This document shows positions 1-15,200 of a stretch of DNA of 64,000 nucleotides, in pieces; the first letter of the stretch is position 1, and every line of letters begins with the position of its first letter. A program made the translations under genes and the position numbers. Below the pieces are notes generated by a model. It was not told the origin of the DNA. It made no database searches and worked only from the letters and a program-made list of their open reading frames with translations. This stretch comes from Toxotes chatareus (lineage: Eukaryota > Chordata > Actinopteri > Toxotidae): assembly GCA_016801885.1 (NCBI GenBank), contig CM028895.1:11556001-11620000 (forward strand), written 5' to 3'.

Positions 1-483
1 ACTGTCATGAGATTTTCTTCCGAAAATATTCAGTATTTAGCACTTCTTACCCTTATCCCGGTCGCTAACATTAGCATTAGCATTAATAGTAGCCACATCG
101 CTCTGAGTAAACACGTGTTTTCTCTTGTAACTCAACATCTTATCTACAGCAACTTGTCAGCAGCCCACAACTAATTGTATAGTCTTTAATGGCCGATTTT
201 GTTGTATTTGTTTGCAGTCCCCTTTTTTAATAAGCTGTGACACTCTTCTCCCGGCACATGATCGGGATATCGCTTCTGCTCTTATTCACTTAACGATGAT
301 AGCTGTCAGTTACTGTGTTTGCGCACACAACACCGCATCGTCCTGATCATTATCTGAGCTGAACAACCGCTTTTATTGACCAAGTAAACCCAGCGAAACA
401 TTAGGTTTTGAAATACGTGTATTCAAATGATCGTGACGCAGGACAGTATCACAGTATGTGTAATATCGCCTCTTTCTATTCAG
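1..483 (+). other. PINX1 5' intron (partial), no coding sequence seen
   Basis: I found no sequence here able to encode the expected PINX1 N-terminus with a phase-1 donor. The stretch is probably the 3' part of intron 1. The only structure seen is a short TTAGCA-type tandem around 67-87. Confidence 0.6.
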
Positions 484-593
484 CCCGGAGGAAACAGAAG
501 TGGTCTGTTGACCCCAGGAACAGCGCTTGGAGTAATGATGACTCCAAATTTGGCCAGAAGATGCTGGAGCGAATGGGTTGGTCCAAGGGCAAG
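484..593 (+). CDS. pinx1: PINX1 exon 2 (basic N-terminus and start of G-patch)
   Basis: The acceptor is a pyrimidine stretch ending in CAG at 481-483, and the donor is GTAAGTG at 594. The exon is 110 nt. The first two bases complete a codon begun in the missing upstream exon. It then reads RRKQKWSVDPRNSAWSNDD and on to MGWSKGK, ending on a whole codon. The GWSKGK segment is the start of the glycine-rich G-patch fold. Confidence 0.95.
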
Positions 594-3500
594 GTAAGTG
601 TAGAAAGCGATCTGTGCTGTGTCCAGCTGGGTAAACAGCAGTAATTTTGGCAGTGGATGGATGAGTTGGTGAACATAGGTGTCACATGTTGTTATATCAT
701 CTTTTCTTTCATTAAGGGCCTGGGCAAGAGTGAGCAAGGCGCCACCGACCATATCAAAGTAAAAGTTAAAAATGACAGCTATGGTCTTGGAGCCAATGCC
801 AGCTGTGAGGTGAGCACATTTAGCACTTAGTGATTTAATGCTTGTTTTATGTGATGTGAGGGGGTGTATATAAACCACTTGAACTTCTACTGATGTTTCT
901 TGGTGAATATTGCAGTCTTCCTTTTAAATGTATAATTATTTCATTATACATTTTAATGGCCTTATTGATGCATTAATACTTAAGTACTTTAAGACTGAGC
1001 CCTTAATACCTGATGAAACAGCTCCATAGTAGTATTACAGAAAAGGACTGATGCCATAGTTCAAGTTCATCACTGTCAAAAACATCTACGGGTTATAGCT
1101 TCATTTCATGCAAACATTTGTTCTTCTTTGTGTTGTTTCCTTCTGGTGCTGTTCTTAGAAGTTAATAGCAAACAAGCTTTAATCACAGACTTTGAGCTGT
1201 GCACAGCTGGTGCATTCGTAGCTGATTGCTTCAGTTTTGTAGAGGCATATGGCAGGTCCACTCGCAAGCTGTCTAATTTCAGTTTGATTGGCCTCAGGGG
1301 GAATTTTGTCGTGCAGACAGGTAAAACACAGAACAAGGACTTGAACATCAAACACAACAAGTACATGAGACGTTATACAGTTATGTAAAAGCAATGTTAA
1401 GAACCCCACACACAATTGAAATAGTCTGAAAACACTAAACAGATGCGTCACTGTCAACCTGAAGTATTTCAGTTCTGTTGTGTTTTTGATCTGCTGTGTT
1501 TACAGGACAACTGGATTGCCCACCAAGATGATTTCAATGAGCTGCTTGCTCAGCTGAACAACTGCCATGGTCAGAACAACGGCAACAGCAATGGTGTGTA
1601 CACCGAGTTTGGTTAAGCTGTGCAGCGTATGTGTATTATGCACTGTTACCCACATTCAGATGAATATATTTGTGGTGTCAGATCTGTGGGGCGATGTGGG
1701 TCGGGGTGCATCTTTTTTTTAACTTGTGAAGCGTTCAGGCTAAATCAGTGTGTTAATTTGCTCTTTACACTCTGTCCAAAGGGCATTACACTTTCATTTT
1801 TTCATATTTGTTCATGTTTAAGTTTTTGCATCAGCAAAGAGATGGTCCATGCAATACACATGACATATCGTTCGGTCTGGTACTGTGTTTATGCCACTGC
1901 TTTTTAATGTTTGTATGTCTTTTGTTAGTCACCGTTTAGACTTGGCTCTTTATAATACTTAAAATGTGCATATACTTACTTTTCATAGTAAACTTGCCAA
2001 CAGCATTTACAACCTCAACAAGCTGTTTGACTGCACCAGAGTTCTGCCGTGTGCAGCTTCTTCTGATTGGTTGGTCTGTGTATTGAACAGTAGATGGTGC
2101 TACAGTGCAACATTTAGTGAAGTAAAGGTCTGGACATAGTCACTGTCACATAACGAATGTCATCACTATCACTGTGCCAGAAGACAAAGCACATTTAGGC
2201 TAGTGTTACACGGGTAGAGCTTAGGTTGAATGATACTGAACATTTTAACTTGTAACTACATGTGACCATGTTTCAATTTTCTTTATTGTCAGTAGAACCT
2301 ACACCAGATGAGCAGAAAGGCTTCAGCCTGGAGGAGAAATCCAAGACCTCCAAAAAGAGGGTCCACTACATGAAGTTTGCTAAAGGTGGGTTTGTCTTAT
2401 GGCAGCTGACAGAAGACAGATCAGAGGAATAAACATGACTTAGGAAGATGATGAATACGCTCTCAGTGTTTCCTCTACTCGCTCTGATCAGTCATTACGT
2501 GTTACTGTAGTGTCCTGCAACACACTCAGCCAGACTGCATCCTTTATTCATTGCATACTGAAATTTATTTATTCATCTAAAATGGTTTTGAGTGAACTGG
2601 AAACTGATTTGAGGTTGACACTGCATATCTTTCATCACCAACTAAAACAGATGCCTCTGTTTTCTTAGTTTCTTACATATATGTGCCTACAAACCACCTG
2701 CTCATGCAGACATACAGCCTCCTTTTGCCGCTCGTCGAGCCTTATGAACTTGGCTCAGGCCACAGATGCTGATCAGAGCTCTGTCAGCCTGTGCTGGGTC
2801 AGTTGGCCCGGTCAGTGCTAGGGGAGGTTATTAATAACTCTTCCCTTCTACTTTCATTACTCCTTTACACGTCAGGAAGTCAAGATTTGCTGGTCAAGGC
2901 CAGTACACTGATAGGCACAAGGAGGAATTTGGTGTTCAGGACCACTGGAGAGCAAAATGAATAACCACTAGCCCATATTTTACTGCTGAGTCGCTTTATT
3001 TGAGAATACAGAATAGTTTAATGATTACGTTAACAATTTCATTTTAAGATGTTTTATTTTGGACTTAGATTTGCAGGTTTTAAACTTTTAACACACTGCT
3101 GATATTAATTCACATTGTTTTATAGTTACAGTAATTCTGCAAGTCCTCATCAAATATCCATATGTTTAAATGTATTCAATCTATATTTGTTTGTTATCGG
3201 GTTCAGCTTTACCTCTTCAGGTCAGCACACATGGGAAAACAAAATATTTAAACTTTTGCCTCACCTGGAAGAGCCTTTTATACTTTACGTCATTCAATAG
3301 CAACTTCCTGTTTCCTGTTTGGGGCATCTGGCATGTCCATTTACTGGCCCCCCAAAAACAACACCTCCCACGGGCTGCGCGACTCATTAGATGACCCCGC
3401 CAGATAAAACGTGGCCTCGGTCTCTCCCCCAAGACCCTCTCACCCTGTTTTTGTGATCTTAATTTCGCAGGAGCCAGAAAAAGCTTGTCCCTGAGATGAG

Positions 3501-6500
3501 ATACACCAAGGCCCACTTAAGACATGAAGTACAGATGTTAGGGGTGTGATGATGACTCTTGTTTTTCTTATCTTCCGCCGGATGCTTCTCCTTCTTTGCC
3601 CTCACTCTTTGTACATACTTAATATGAAATCTTGCAGTTCAATATAACAGCAAAACTTTGCTCAAGCTGCAGTGTTTTTTTTTTGACTCAGACGCACGTT
3701 TACCTCAGTTTGTGTCCCTTTTTGTGGATCTGCATCGGTTTGCTGCTTTGTATGCTGTCTCCTAATATCATTTCACATTGTTCACGGTTACCACACGTGA
3801 CCATTCACCACATTTGTGTTGGAAATTTGGATTTCTGGCTTCCTAAGGTATTTAGGGAATGGTATTCCAACTAAAATCATAGCTATAACTTTATCTTAAT
3901 GGGGACATTCTTATCTAGGCATGATCAGAATTTAAGATAAGATATAATTTTCCTTTTGAACTGAAAACTTCTTAGTCAAAATATTCTTGTAAAACAAATA
4001 CGATACAGCAATGAAATGGCCTCTTTGACCCCATAAGTGTCTCAAACAATACCCTACTCAAGACGTTTCACCGTCATATACACGCCCACATTTATCTTCT
4101 GTTCACATATTAATGTTTGTGTTGACTGTGAACTTGTGCCTTTTATCGACTTTGCATTAAGGATGCACTTCTGCCCCAACCTGTTGTCCACCAATAAAGT
4201 CTGATCCTGCAAGGCTTTAGGTTCTAATCCGTTTGAGGAGATCCCTGCCATTTTCAACACCAGGTGTTTGTAAATGTCAGTGGAAGCTGAAGTGGACGCA
4301 GCACCTGACACTACGTCTTTGTGATATTAAGACTTTTCCCGTCTCTCCATTACTTTTATTTTCTCAGTCTGAGAGAGCATTAATAATCTGATTAAAGGGA
4401 AATACACATAGGGATTTTTTCACTGGAATTCAGTCCAAGTAGAAGACATGTCAATTCAGCTGTGTTTGGCAACATGACACCACTGTAACCTGTCCGTACT
4501 CAAAGAGGCCCGCAACTGTTGTCATGCAGCCGGAGGGACGCTGGCACTACTCGTTTGTCCATAAAGGACTCATACCTTAATTGGAAACTTGAAAGTTCAG
4601 TTTTCCAAACTGCCATAGGTGGTCTAACAGGCATAAACTGTCAGTGCACTTTGACTGTGAAACTGTCAGTTATGAAAAGTGTAAAGGTTGGAAATATTTA
4701 TGATCTGACAGCTACGGGAAGTCCTACTTTAATTGTCTATCTGTCTGTCTATCGTTTCCCCATTCATATTTTTTCTATTTTTCCATCTTTTTTTTTTTTT
4801 TCTTTTAAGTGTCTCCTTCTGTTGACATTGCCTTACTGTGTCCAGTTTGTGATTTGGATCAGCATGAGCGACCAGAGAGTTACCTGGCAACGTGTAACCT
4901 GCCACGCCTGTTTGCATGCTTCCACTGACTGCTCCAATGCTGGCACTCCTCCCTGTGGAGCTGTTGCCAAGTTAAGGCTTGGTAATAGATTTAGTGTTGC
5001 TAAGCTGGTTACATGACAGATTGAAAAAGTCAGGTACTACTCTCATAGTTCTGGATGTGCTGAGGTTGTCCATGGGCAGGTAAAGGTCAGCCAATGAATC
5101 TGGCATTAAATACGTGGTTTCATATCTTTCAGATAAATTTTTTATTTTAAATATTAAATATATCTATAACCAGTTACTAACCTCAGTGATTTCTGAGCTG
5201 AATATCAGTCTTGTGTAATGTGTATTTATTATTTATTAATTGATTGCCCTTGATATTAAATCTAAGAAAAAAAAAGTGGCTGCAGTAACATCAGAGAGCC
5301 CCACCACACATCTTGGTTTCCCTCTCAGTGCAGGCCTCCTCCTCACTCTCTCCTTCTTCTTTATTGATATCCTGTTCATGCTGGCTCCCTCACTGCCAGC
5401 ACAGAGGATTGATGGCCTTTGTTTGTGGGGGAAAGGCACCAAATTCTCTTCTGCTGAGGTCTGGGAGCCCACAGCATAAACCAGTAACCCAGTTTTAATT
5501 GCTGCCTCCATCTGTCACCTGTCAGGGCAGCGAGGGTGGTTGATGCAGAATTTAACTACAGCTCTCCATCCGCAGCTCTGTGTGGTTGATTTCGTCGCAG
5601 CCTATGAGCTTTTAACTAAACAGACTTTTGCATTATGCTAAAGAGTGGAGGGCCTCAGGCACTCAGTTGTGTAATTTAGTACTTTTCTTGTCAGTTTTGC
5701 ATATTTGTCAGTTAGAGCTCCAGTGATTTGTTAGTCAGGTTTGACTAGTTATCTGTGTTGACGGTTGTTGCCATTTCAACCATGACCATGGAAACCAGCA
5801 TGTATTCAGAAACACTTCAGAAGTGCCCATGTCATCATCGTCATCCTGCGTAATGGTGTCCAGCCACCTTTGAACGCTTAAGGGAAAAGTAGGGTTAAGT
5901 TTCTTTTTTATCAGAACATTGTTATTTGCACTTTCACCTGAAAGCCTGAGAATTTTGACAGGTACTTCCTTGTCCAAACGGCAGAGAGGTCAGATGGGGC
6001 ATAATTTTATGTTTGACCTCAGTTCTCTAGATGACAAACACCACAGGTCCCCTCCTCCTCATTTATTTTAGTTTTCAACACGCTTTCTTGGTTTTACTTC
6101 TTAGACCTGCATGTGCAGTGACTTTCAAAGCCAAGAGTAGGGGAGATAGAGGTTTTAAAGCAATAAATAACCAAATGTTATCAGAGCCCCACTGAAGGAA
6201 GAGGATGCAGCTGTACGAACAGGACCCGGGCTTGAGACAGACGACTGTGTGCTCCAGGAGTCTTTTGAGGCCCGGCTTGAAAATGGGAATCCGGAGGCGT
6301 AGCGTGGTAGACCTCGTCGTTGGTTTATTTTTCTTTGCCGTTTTATCCTTGAAGCAAGAAGCGAGCCATGCAAACCTCCCCTTTCTTTACTTAGAGACCA
6401 TCTCCCCCTCACCCCCATCACACACACCAATGCACTCATGCTCTCAATTGCAACCATAACTGGATGCTGCTGGGAAAAAAAGAGTTGCACCTTCAGATGT

Positions 6501-9227
6501 TGTATGCATTATTTGTTTGTTTTTATGTGTGTGTTGAAAATGTGACTATGAGCTGTCTTTGCGCATCTTTGGTGAACTGTATTAATTTTAAGTTTCAACT
6601 TTAAAGTATTGGAAATTTCTATTTATTTCATCGTGTTGTTAAAGTTCTATGTGCCAGAGTGATCAAGAACAAAAAAACAATCAAACTGAGTTTGAAGTTG
6701 TGTGATTTTGTTTTTATTCTTTCTTTTCTTTCTTTTAGGAAAGGACCTGTCCTCCCGTAGTGAAACTGACCTTAATTGTATCTTTGGGAAGAGAGCAAGA
6801 CCAGCCAAAGACCAAGAGCAGGTAAGAGACATGAAGATTTTTTTGCATTACCCATAATTATATAAAAAAAATCTCTTTTGTCTTAAAGTTGCACTCAGGC
6901 AGCAATTTCAATTTTTCAAATTTCCATCAAAATATTTGTTCTTCTGTAATGGTTTTATTTTAGTAAAAGATTAACCTGCAAACCAAAAGAGATTCAATCC
7001 AACATGAAACATGAACATGCAGAAAAACAAAATCTTTAAAAAAAAGGAGACAAATAAAAACAAATGTTGGTATGGTGTATAAAACAGTGTTACATATAAA
7101 ACTGAAGCATGAAAAGAAAAAAAAACTTAAAATAACTTGTTTCCAAAGTTCCACAGTGAGTTCAAGTGATCAACAGCATGCTGGATTTTTGCTTATACCA
7201 AAATACACTGGATCCACAAAGATTTAGAGAGAATATTTCTAATCTGAGATGTAGGTTACTCAGATGGTAGTTGTCTAAACTGAGGGCAGGCCTATGATCT
7301 GCCTAAACCAAGTCCCAATCAAGTATGCACCGGGGAAGAAGATGGCATACCTTTGGCCAGGTGGCTCGAGCTTATCTGCCTGTGTCTTGGTAATTAAAGA
7401 TGACAGCTGGTGCTGATGCCTCCATCATTTGCTGCATCATCAAGTGATCCCTCTGCTTCTACAGGGCCCGGCTCCTGAGCAGCCCGTGGCCTTAGATTAG
7501 CCATGTCACAGCATGCAGCTTTAACACCGCCAACAGGCCACTGATTGCAGCAAGGGCACCTAAATCCAGTTAAAGGATTTGCACTCTTGCCCCTTACTCC
7601 TCTCCTTCACACTCCTCCCTCTTCTCTGCTTCTGTCTTGGAGCGCTCACATCAGGTAGTTAAGTGTGCCAGTGGGCATTATTAAAGGCAAATCAAAATTG
7701 CGGTGAGGTGGGCAGAAATCTGAAATGATGACGCTTGCAAAAAAAAAATAAATAAAGTTGGCTTTTTGCTCTTGGCATTGGTGGTTGGTCACTTTCAGAT
7801 GTCACTTTGCCATTTGGCGTTATGCTGGCCCTCGTGCTTTTGAAACGTAGCTTACAGGCAGGTGCAAGTTGAATTCAAGCCCAGTAAGTTCCTTTTGGCT
7901 TGCTGAACAAAAACAAAACCTTAACCTCTGTTGAATCTCTTCCATTTTGTGTGAGCATTGTAATTAGAAGTTTGATGCCTCGGGTTAAAAAAAAATGTGC
8001 TTGAGTTATTATTTTGAGAAATTTAACAAGGAAATTTCACACCACGCATTACCTTATCAGTCAGTTGAAGAACAACTGAGTGAATTGCATATTTAAAATC
8101 ACTGTAATGCTGCCAGTGATGTTGGTAAATACGTCTTTAGATTTTGGATGCTGTTATTGGTCAACTAAAACGTATAACACTGGCACTGTGGAATTTTAAT
8201 TGTAAAGACATGAGATGTGACAAACACACGAAACGTCTTCAGATTTTATTATGAATTAATAAATCCTCATTTATTTCTGCTGTCATAAGTTCTGCTGACC
8301 CCATACAGAGCCACAAGGACAATGATAAATGTATCTTTTGGACTGAGAGACACAGAAAAGCCTCTTGCTGGCTTCCTCTGTTTATCTCAAGCATTTGGCT
8401 TGAAGAAATTGGCATCTTCAAATCCATAAATTGTACAAGGAAAAACCCTTCTCTATCCCCCCGCAGGTGCAGAGCCATAACATCACAATGGTTGCTGCTC
8501 CCTAGCTGATTAACATTGGAAATGCAGCAATACACACCATCATTTTCTCCCTAATCGTTTGGTTATGGGTTGTTATTTTTCAGCCAGGAGGGACACCATT
8601 GACCATATCGAAAACACTGAACACAATTACAATGGCTTCCCATGAGGCCTTGTGTTGAGGCTCAGCAACATCTGAGGTTGCTGGGAAGAGGTAAAGAGGG
8701 TGATGGACCAATCAAGCTTTAGGCATTGTGCAGGATCTCCTGTGAGTGTGCCCGTGACACCGCTGGTGACCTGCGGCTTACACTCATGTGTGCTTACAGT
8801 CGCCCGCCATTACTGTTGCAGCACAAAATGGGGTCTACAGTATACACACATGCTATAATCTCAATACCCCACAGAGCTGTATTCCTACATAGTGACTGTA
8901 TAAACATTGGGAGCTTTGGTTTGGTTGTGGAGTTGATTCGTAGTTTGCACAAGCTGCCACCAGTCACATTCTCACATATCTGGATCCTGACAAGGTGAGG
9001 CCAGAAGACTCGACCAAATCTGGATCGGCCTCTGCAGAACTGCCCACCTTCCCCCTCATGAATCTTCCAGCGCCTCACCCACCACCCACTGCTGTCTCCC
9101 CAGCCTCCCTTCCACCAGTACCCCCCCACCACCACCACTGCTGGGGTTTTCCTTCCTCTGCAGTGATGTGCTTCCTGTTCGCCTCTTATCGCTGCTCACA
9201 ACGCTCCCTGAAATGCAGACACGCACA

Positions 9228-9275
<48 letters not shown>

Positions 9276-12200
9276 CACACACTCAGCAGTCCCACATGCC
9301 TCTGTTCATCAAAGGCAGCACTGGATGTGTTGAAAAGAACATATGAGCAGATGGGACAGATTATACACTCCTTCATATTAATTGGTTATATTTAGATACC
9401 GACTAAGTCTCATGTATTTCCGTGTTTTACCTGGATTACTGTCTTTAAAGAAGAAGTTAAACCCTCTTCTTATGTCACAATTTTTTTCATTTTAAGTTAA
9501 TTTTCCATTTTTAATTTGTGATTTTAAGAATGTTGAATGTAAAATGTGACCACATCACAGTTATATTGTTAATGTTTTTTTTTTTTTTTTTCCCAGTGCA
9601 CATTCAAATTACAACTTGAAAATTTGATGGGACAGACCTTAATGAATTCTGTAGTATTTTTTGTGCCATTGTATACATTAAAAATATTTACATAAATTGC
9701 AGCTAGTGCTGCACGATTAATCTAATCGCAATCGCGATATCACGCTGTGCGATTACGTAACCGCATAAAAGACTGCGATTTGCGATTAAATGTAAACCAG
9801 TGTGGAGTAATTGACGCCACATCCACACGCTGTGGACAGCCGCAGGTGTGGTCACGTGACTACCCGGCTTTCAGCAAACAGTAGTGACCGACATGGAAGC
9901 TGAGGAGGAACACGAGGGACAAGCTGCGGAGTCCCTCTAGTCACATGGTCAAAAAAAAAAAATTAAATTGTGGCCACAAAGTAGCTATTATGTGCGCACG
10001 AAATACTAATTCGAGGCCACGTATTAGGTATAACGTGCGCACGAAATACTAATTTGTGGCCACGAAATATTTGAGACAACACAGAGAAAAATTCGACGAG
10101 CGCATGCAAATAAAAGCCCAACCAAGTAACGTGAAAGATAAAACTGAAAACCGCCTGAAAGAACCACAACGTACAATCACGGATACATTTGGAAAATATT
10201 TATTTATTTTTTAATTTTTTAATTTTTGATATTAAGTTATTTGGAACAAACAGTCTATAATCTTCAGGTTTTGTATTTATTTGTGTCTCATTATTCTATG
10301 TGTTGTCCTTAATATTCAAGCAAGTGGACTCATGACACCATTCATTTATAATATCGTAATCCCAATCGCAAATCGCAATATTGTCCACAATAATCGCAAT
10401 CGCACATTTTCATCAAATCGTGCAGCACTAGTTGCAGCACAACATAAGCAATGTTGGTTAACTACTTACCTGACACATTGAAATAACAGGTGTAGCCTAT
10501 TAGATTTAGCATACCCTTTTTTTTCATGAATGACTTTATGTAACATTATTTACATGATGACTGGGTGACCGCCATTCCACCCATTCACATAGCCACCTGA
10601 AAATATATGCTTAAAACCATTATTTACTTTCCCTGATCAGTGAGGGTTATCAAGTTGTGGTGGAGCACCTGTCCATCTACACGGCTCTCTGTTATCCATC
10701 ACCCATCCCACGCTTGCGAGCCCCCTCCTTCTCCTGCCTCCTCTTGTGCCCCTCAACACAATTACTCACCGCATGACAAACGACAGGCTCTCTCTGCCGA
10801 GATATCAAAAAGCCCCGGCCACTTCTAAATGAAGGCACTTTGGCAGCCCTGTGCTCCCCGTGCTTATCGGCGGGTGAGCAGTGCCCCTGGCCGTCCTGCC
10901 GTCCCCCCAATTCCTTCCTCCTCCTCCTCCACCACCACCCCCGGCTCTCCGTGCCCTCCTCAGGGGGTTTAGTTAGGGGAGCCACATGGAGGGCCAGCCC
11001 AGCTTGATTTATCTCCCTTACCCCTCTGCCCGGCCACTCAAGCAGGCCGAAAGAGCCGACGAGGCTCCAACGGGCCTCAGCTCGAAAGCCCGGCATTAGC
11101 TGAAATAAACCATTCTGCCGCCCAGTGAAAAATGTCCTCTGATTGGCTAATTAATCAGTCAAAGGGGAGCGACGCGGCTTGTGACTTGAGGGACCCAAGC
11201 GGGCGACCGCAGAGGGCCTGCTGATAAATAGACTCCCCGCCGATTCATACATCAACAAAAGTTAGTCATTTTTTAAAGCCGCCAGCTCAGATGAAAGGTG
11301 GAAACAAGCCATAGTTTTATTTTTCCACCCATATTTCCTTCTCTGTTTCTTTTTGTGTTCGAAATGAAAAAAAATTAGTTTTTTTTTCTTTTTTAAAGAC
11401 ATCTAAAGCCCAATTTTTGTAACACAGTTTCTAATTTATGATATTTTGAATGTTGAATGGCCATACCTCAGACGATTACAAAGAAAATAGAATTCAAAAA
11501 AGATTTCAGTATTCCAGTTTTTTTTTCATTTATGCTTCCAGAATTGATTTAGGAAGAATCCTCTGCATAACTCGGGATATTGTTTTACTTTTGCATAAAA
11601 CTGTATTGACTTTAATGAATTTTCATCAGTTTACTTTCTAAACTCTAAATGGAGACAGATTCAACGACTAAATCCGTACAATAAAAACAACTTTCATGTC
11701 TATAAAGATGAAAGTTTTGTGATGGATTAACAGTTACAACTATTTGACTGTTAGAAACATCAGAATTGTTGCAGCATCGACCGGTTCATTAACTCGGTAC
11801 TCCCTAAACATGTCAGGAAAGAAAAATGTACAAGTACAATTTGGTACAAGCCTTGTTTTGACGTCTGAACCCTCCAGTCAGACGGTCGGTATGGCGCACC
11901 CTGGTCTCGGGTCAGCGTGACCCCTGCGGCCTCTCCCACTCCCACTCCTGCTCAGGCACAAAGGACCCGAGGATCAGGCCTCTTCGGGTGGCACCTGTTG
12001 CAAGTTCTTCCTGCCCACGCCTCGTCCACATGACGGATCGCACGTCAGCAGGGGCTCCCCCGATACCACCATCTTAAGGAATACGGGGCAGGGGATAGCG
12101 GGTCGGGGGCCTTAACGTTTGGCAGATGCGTCGGCAAGGCGTCTTGTGCGCTTTGCTGACAGCGCAGAAGCAAAATCTATTTTCAGTACAGAAATTGTTT

Positions 12201-15200
12201 GCAACTCTGGTCCAGGATTTATAGGTTGCTACTGAAACCTGTGAACAATGATGTGCGGTAGTGTTGAATTTTTTCATCCTGTGAAAATTGTAAAGATGGT
12301 TATTGGTTATTGATAAGGCAAAAATGGCTCTGTTAGTTGCTATAAACACAAGGCTGAGATACTTTTGTTTCAGCTTGGCTTCATACAAGTAACAGACAAC
12401 CATTTTAAAGCTTTTTTATTTTATTTAGCTCATTTTCTTCACAGGGTTAAGCTCTGTCCTGTTTGTCTTGACTAACAGGATCATTCTTCACTTTCTGTGT
12501 AATTGACAGTATAAATAGAAATACGGCACCAAAGCAGAGATTTTGTTTTTGGCTCAGTTGTCCATTACCTTGCAGTGTTGATCTGTTGAAAGGGGATGCC
12601 GGTGTAAACGTGCGTTGTCTCAGCGTGATTGGCGCACTTTGAATGGGCCAGTGCACTCATGCAGGGCTTATTGTGAAGCTAAGGAGCTCTAATTCATTCT
12701 CAGATAACATCTAATTGCCTCAAGCAAAAGCTCTCTCTTTCTTGAGCATGTTTGTTGACAGGCCCTTTTGCTTTTACCGCTGACAATATCGAGACCCGCC
12801 AAGCGCGCCCCCGCCTCCCTTCTGCAAAGACGCACGCACACACATACTCGCACCACACATTTACCACCTACCTCCCTGGCAGTTCTGTGCACTGCTCCCT
12901 CCTGGCCATGCCAGCTCGCTGACACTTACAGATTAGCGCAGGACAAAAAAAGAAAAAGAGGGCGTCCGTCTCTTAGTTACGGGCCTAAGCTAGAATACAT
13001 GGGGCGAGGGTAATTACCGCCTGGTGAAGCTAACCGCCCAAAGATTTTCCAGCCCTCTCGGCTGTTTACAGCCACCGACTACCGTTTAATCACTGACTCT
13101 TTAATCTAATAAATCACAGCTGGGGAAAATAATCACTGTATCTTCCCTTTCTGGGGTTGGGGTGGGGGGACCCCTATGCTCTTGAGGAGGGCTTTGTCGG
13201 CAGGCGTTTGCAGTGTTGAACAAGCGCAGGGTAGTCATGCTGCATGCATAATGTTGTCTTCATTTGTTACTTATGATAAACGTTCCTGCACTGGGCACAA
13301 AGTGCAATTTTTCAAAACCCATTTTTTGTGTTTTGTCTTAACTACACAGACAAAGTACGCCTTTAGCAAATGTATTTGCTTTGTGGAAGCTTCCATGTGT
13401 GGCATTTAATGTACCTATGGTACATCCTTTTATAGTTTTTAACTTTTGCTTCTTTGTGCAAACATTATTTCGGCAGAAAAGGAAGATAAATATTAGGATA
13501 ACTTTGAAGGCCTAGATGTTACTTAAAAAATATTGATGGTCAACTGAAGAGTTTGCTTATTTACCAGGGAATAAGGTATCCACCTGTTTTTCTGTCCGCC
13601 CACATCAGGCTCATGAAGGATGGGCTGCTGGACCAGTGTGCTCATCAGGGAGAGACAGCTGGCTAATCAGGGTCTGATCCATAGACCTTGAGTATCGCCA
13701 AATTTATTATTGTGGCAGGACAATGAGGGCACACTCACGCAATTACAGACCCAACCAATATTGGCTAGAATTTATTGAAGAAAAAAAAGGCAAGTAATGC
13801 AAACAGGCAGTTTTTAAGAAAATAAATGAGCAACTGCAGCTTTGTCAAATCCTAATTAACATGTGAGCCAGAAGGTGACTTTATACCTTGGAAAGCTGAT
13901 TAGTTACACACAACTTTATATTTGCCTTTTTTTTTTTTTTTTTTTACAATTTAATAAATCTAAAACAAGCAAACTTCCCTACCTTGTATTTGATTCTTTT
14001 CCAGTTTTACCCTATTGCATGAGGTTTATATTTTTCACGGCTGATACACAGTAACATGATACATGTCTGTTGGATTATGCATTAAAACCTTAACAGGCTG
14101 CAGATAGTTAGGTGTCCCAGCTTACAATACCAGTTCTTTACTACACTATTTTACAGGATTCATGTGTTCATGATAACAATTGGGTTGTGGATTGCCTGGA
14201 ATTAGGGGTCCAACTAACCAATGTGTTCATCAATGTGGAATCTTTTTTTCATTCTTTTTTTTCTAGTCTTTAATCTAGTTCATCTGTAATGACAAAAATT
14301 ATGCCATGTTTATATTCGAGTTGGATCGATGTCTTTATATTCCTTATGTTCTGATAAAAAAATTAATTTGACAGAAAAGAACAGAAAAGAATTAACCAAA
14401 GAATGTTTAGAACCTGTAACCAGCAGATGTTTAATGTCGAGCCACATGGAGCCCACTTGTGTTAATAGGGCGAGAGAAAATATTGGGGATGTCCTGGACT
14501 AATCCAAAGAATTGGGATAAGGATCGGTCCATGCATTTAATAGACGTGTTAGATGGGTCGGCATCCATGTGTTTCCTATGCTATGCTTCTCTGAAGAGAC
14601 GAAGTAGCAGCAGACGAAAACATCAGATCTGTGTCCAGCGATGAGGAGATTAAAACGTTTCTTGAATTAAGACCTTAAACAAACATAATATATATCCAGC
14701 ATATTTTTTATGTTGTTTTTCACTGTCCACTGAGCTTTGACTGGTGCTCTTTTAATGATGCCTGAATAGAGAATAAATTCCACTAACTGTACACCTTGAC
14801 GAAACTACTAATATTTGTATAACAGCAGTGGATGGAAAAGTACATTAATTCACACTTTTTTCCAAATTTCTTTCCAAATTAATAATAATAAATTGATAGT
14901 CTAGTCAGTAGTAATCACTTAACTGAATTAAGTTTAATGAATTCCTCTGCTGATCTTGTGTCAAAAAAGTTTCACATGCACTCTCGTGAACCTTCTCCAC
15001 CATCCCTCTGCTGGCTTGATTGACTCTCCTCCTGAATATGTTGGCTTCTCTATCTTGGCACCTTGGCACTTGTCTTACTGTTGGCTTTCCACTGGCTACA
15101 TTAGCGGGGAGAGATAGAACTGGAGTGTCTTGAAGGAGGTGGCCTGTTGAATGTCTTCCCACCCTCTCCTTTTCTCTGGGACCCTCTGCGGGCCCTCCCT

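Noticed and set aside
1..483. First coding exon of PINX1
   Set aside because: No ATG followed by a frame like MSMLAE with a phase-1 GT donor was found, so it is placed outside the window.
2444..2490. Possible C/D-box snoRNA in PINX1 intron 5 (ATGATGA followed by CTGA)
   Set aside because: The boxes are only about 35 bases apart, no terminal stem is seen, and no second C'/D' pair exists.
4519..5016. 165-codon open frame in PINX1 intron 5
   Set aside because: It contains T-run-encoded phenylalanine stretches and no domain, and lies wholly within an intron bounded by well-supported exons.
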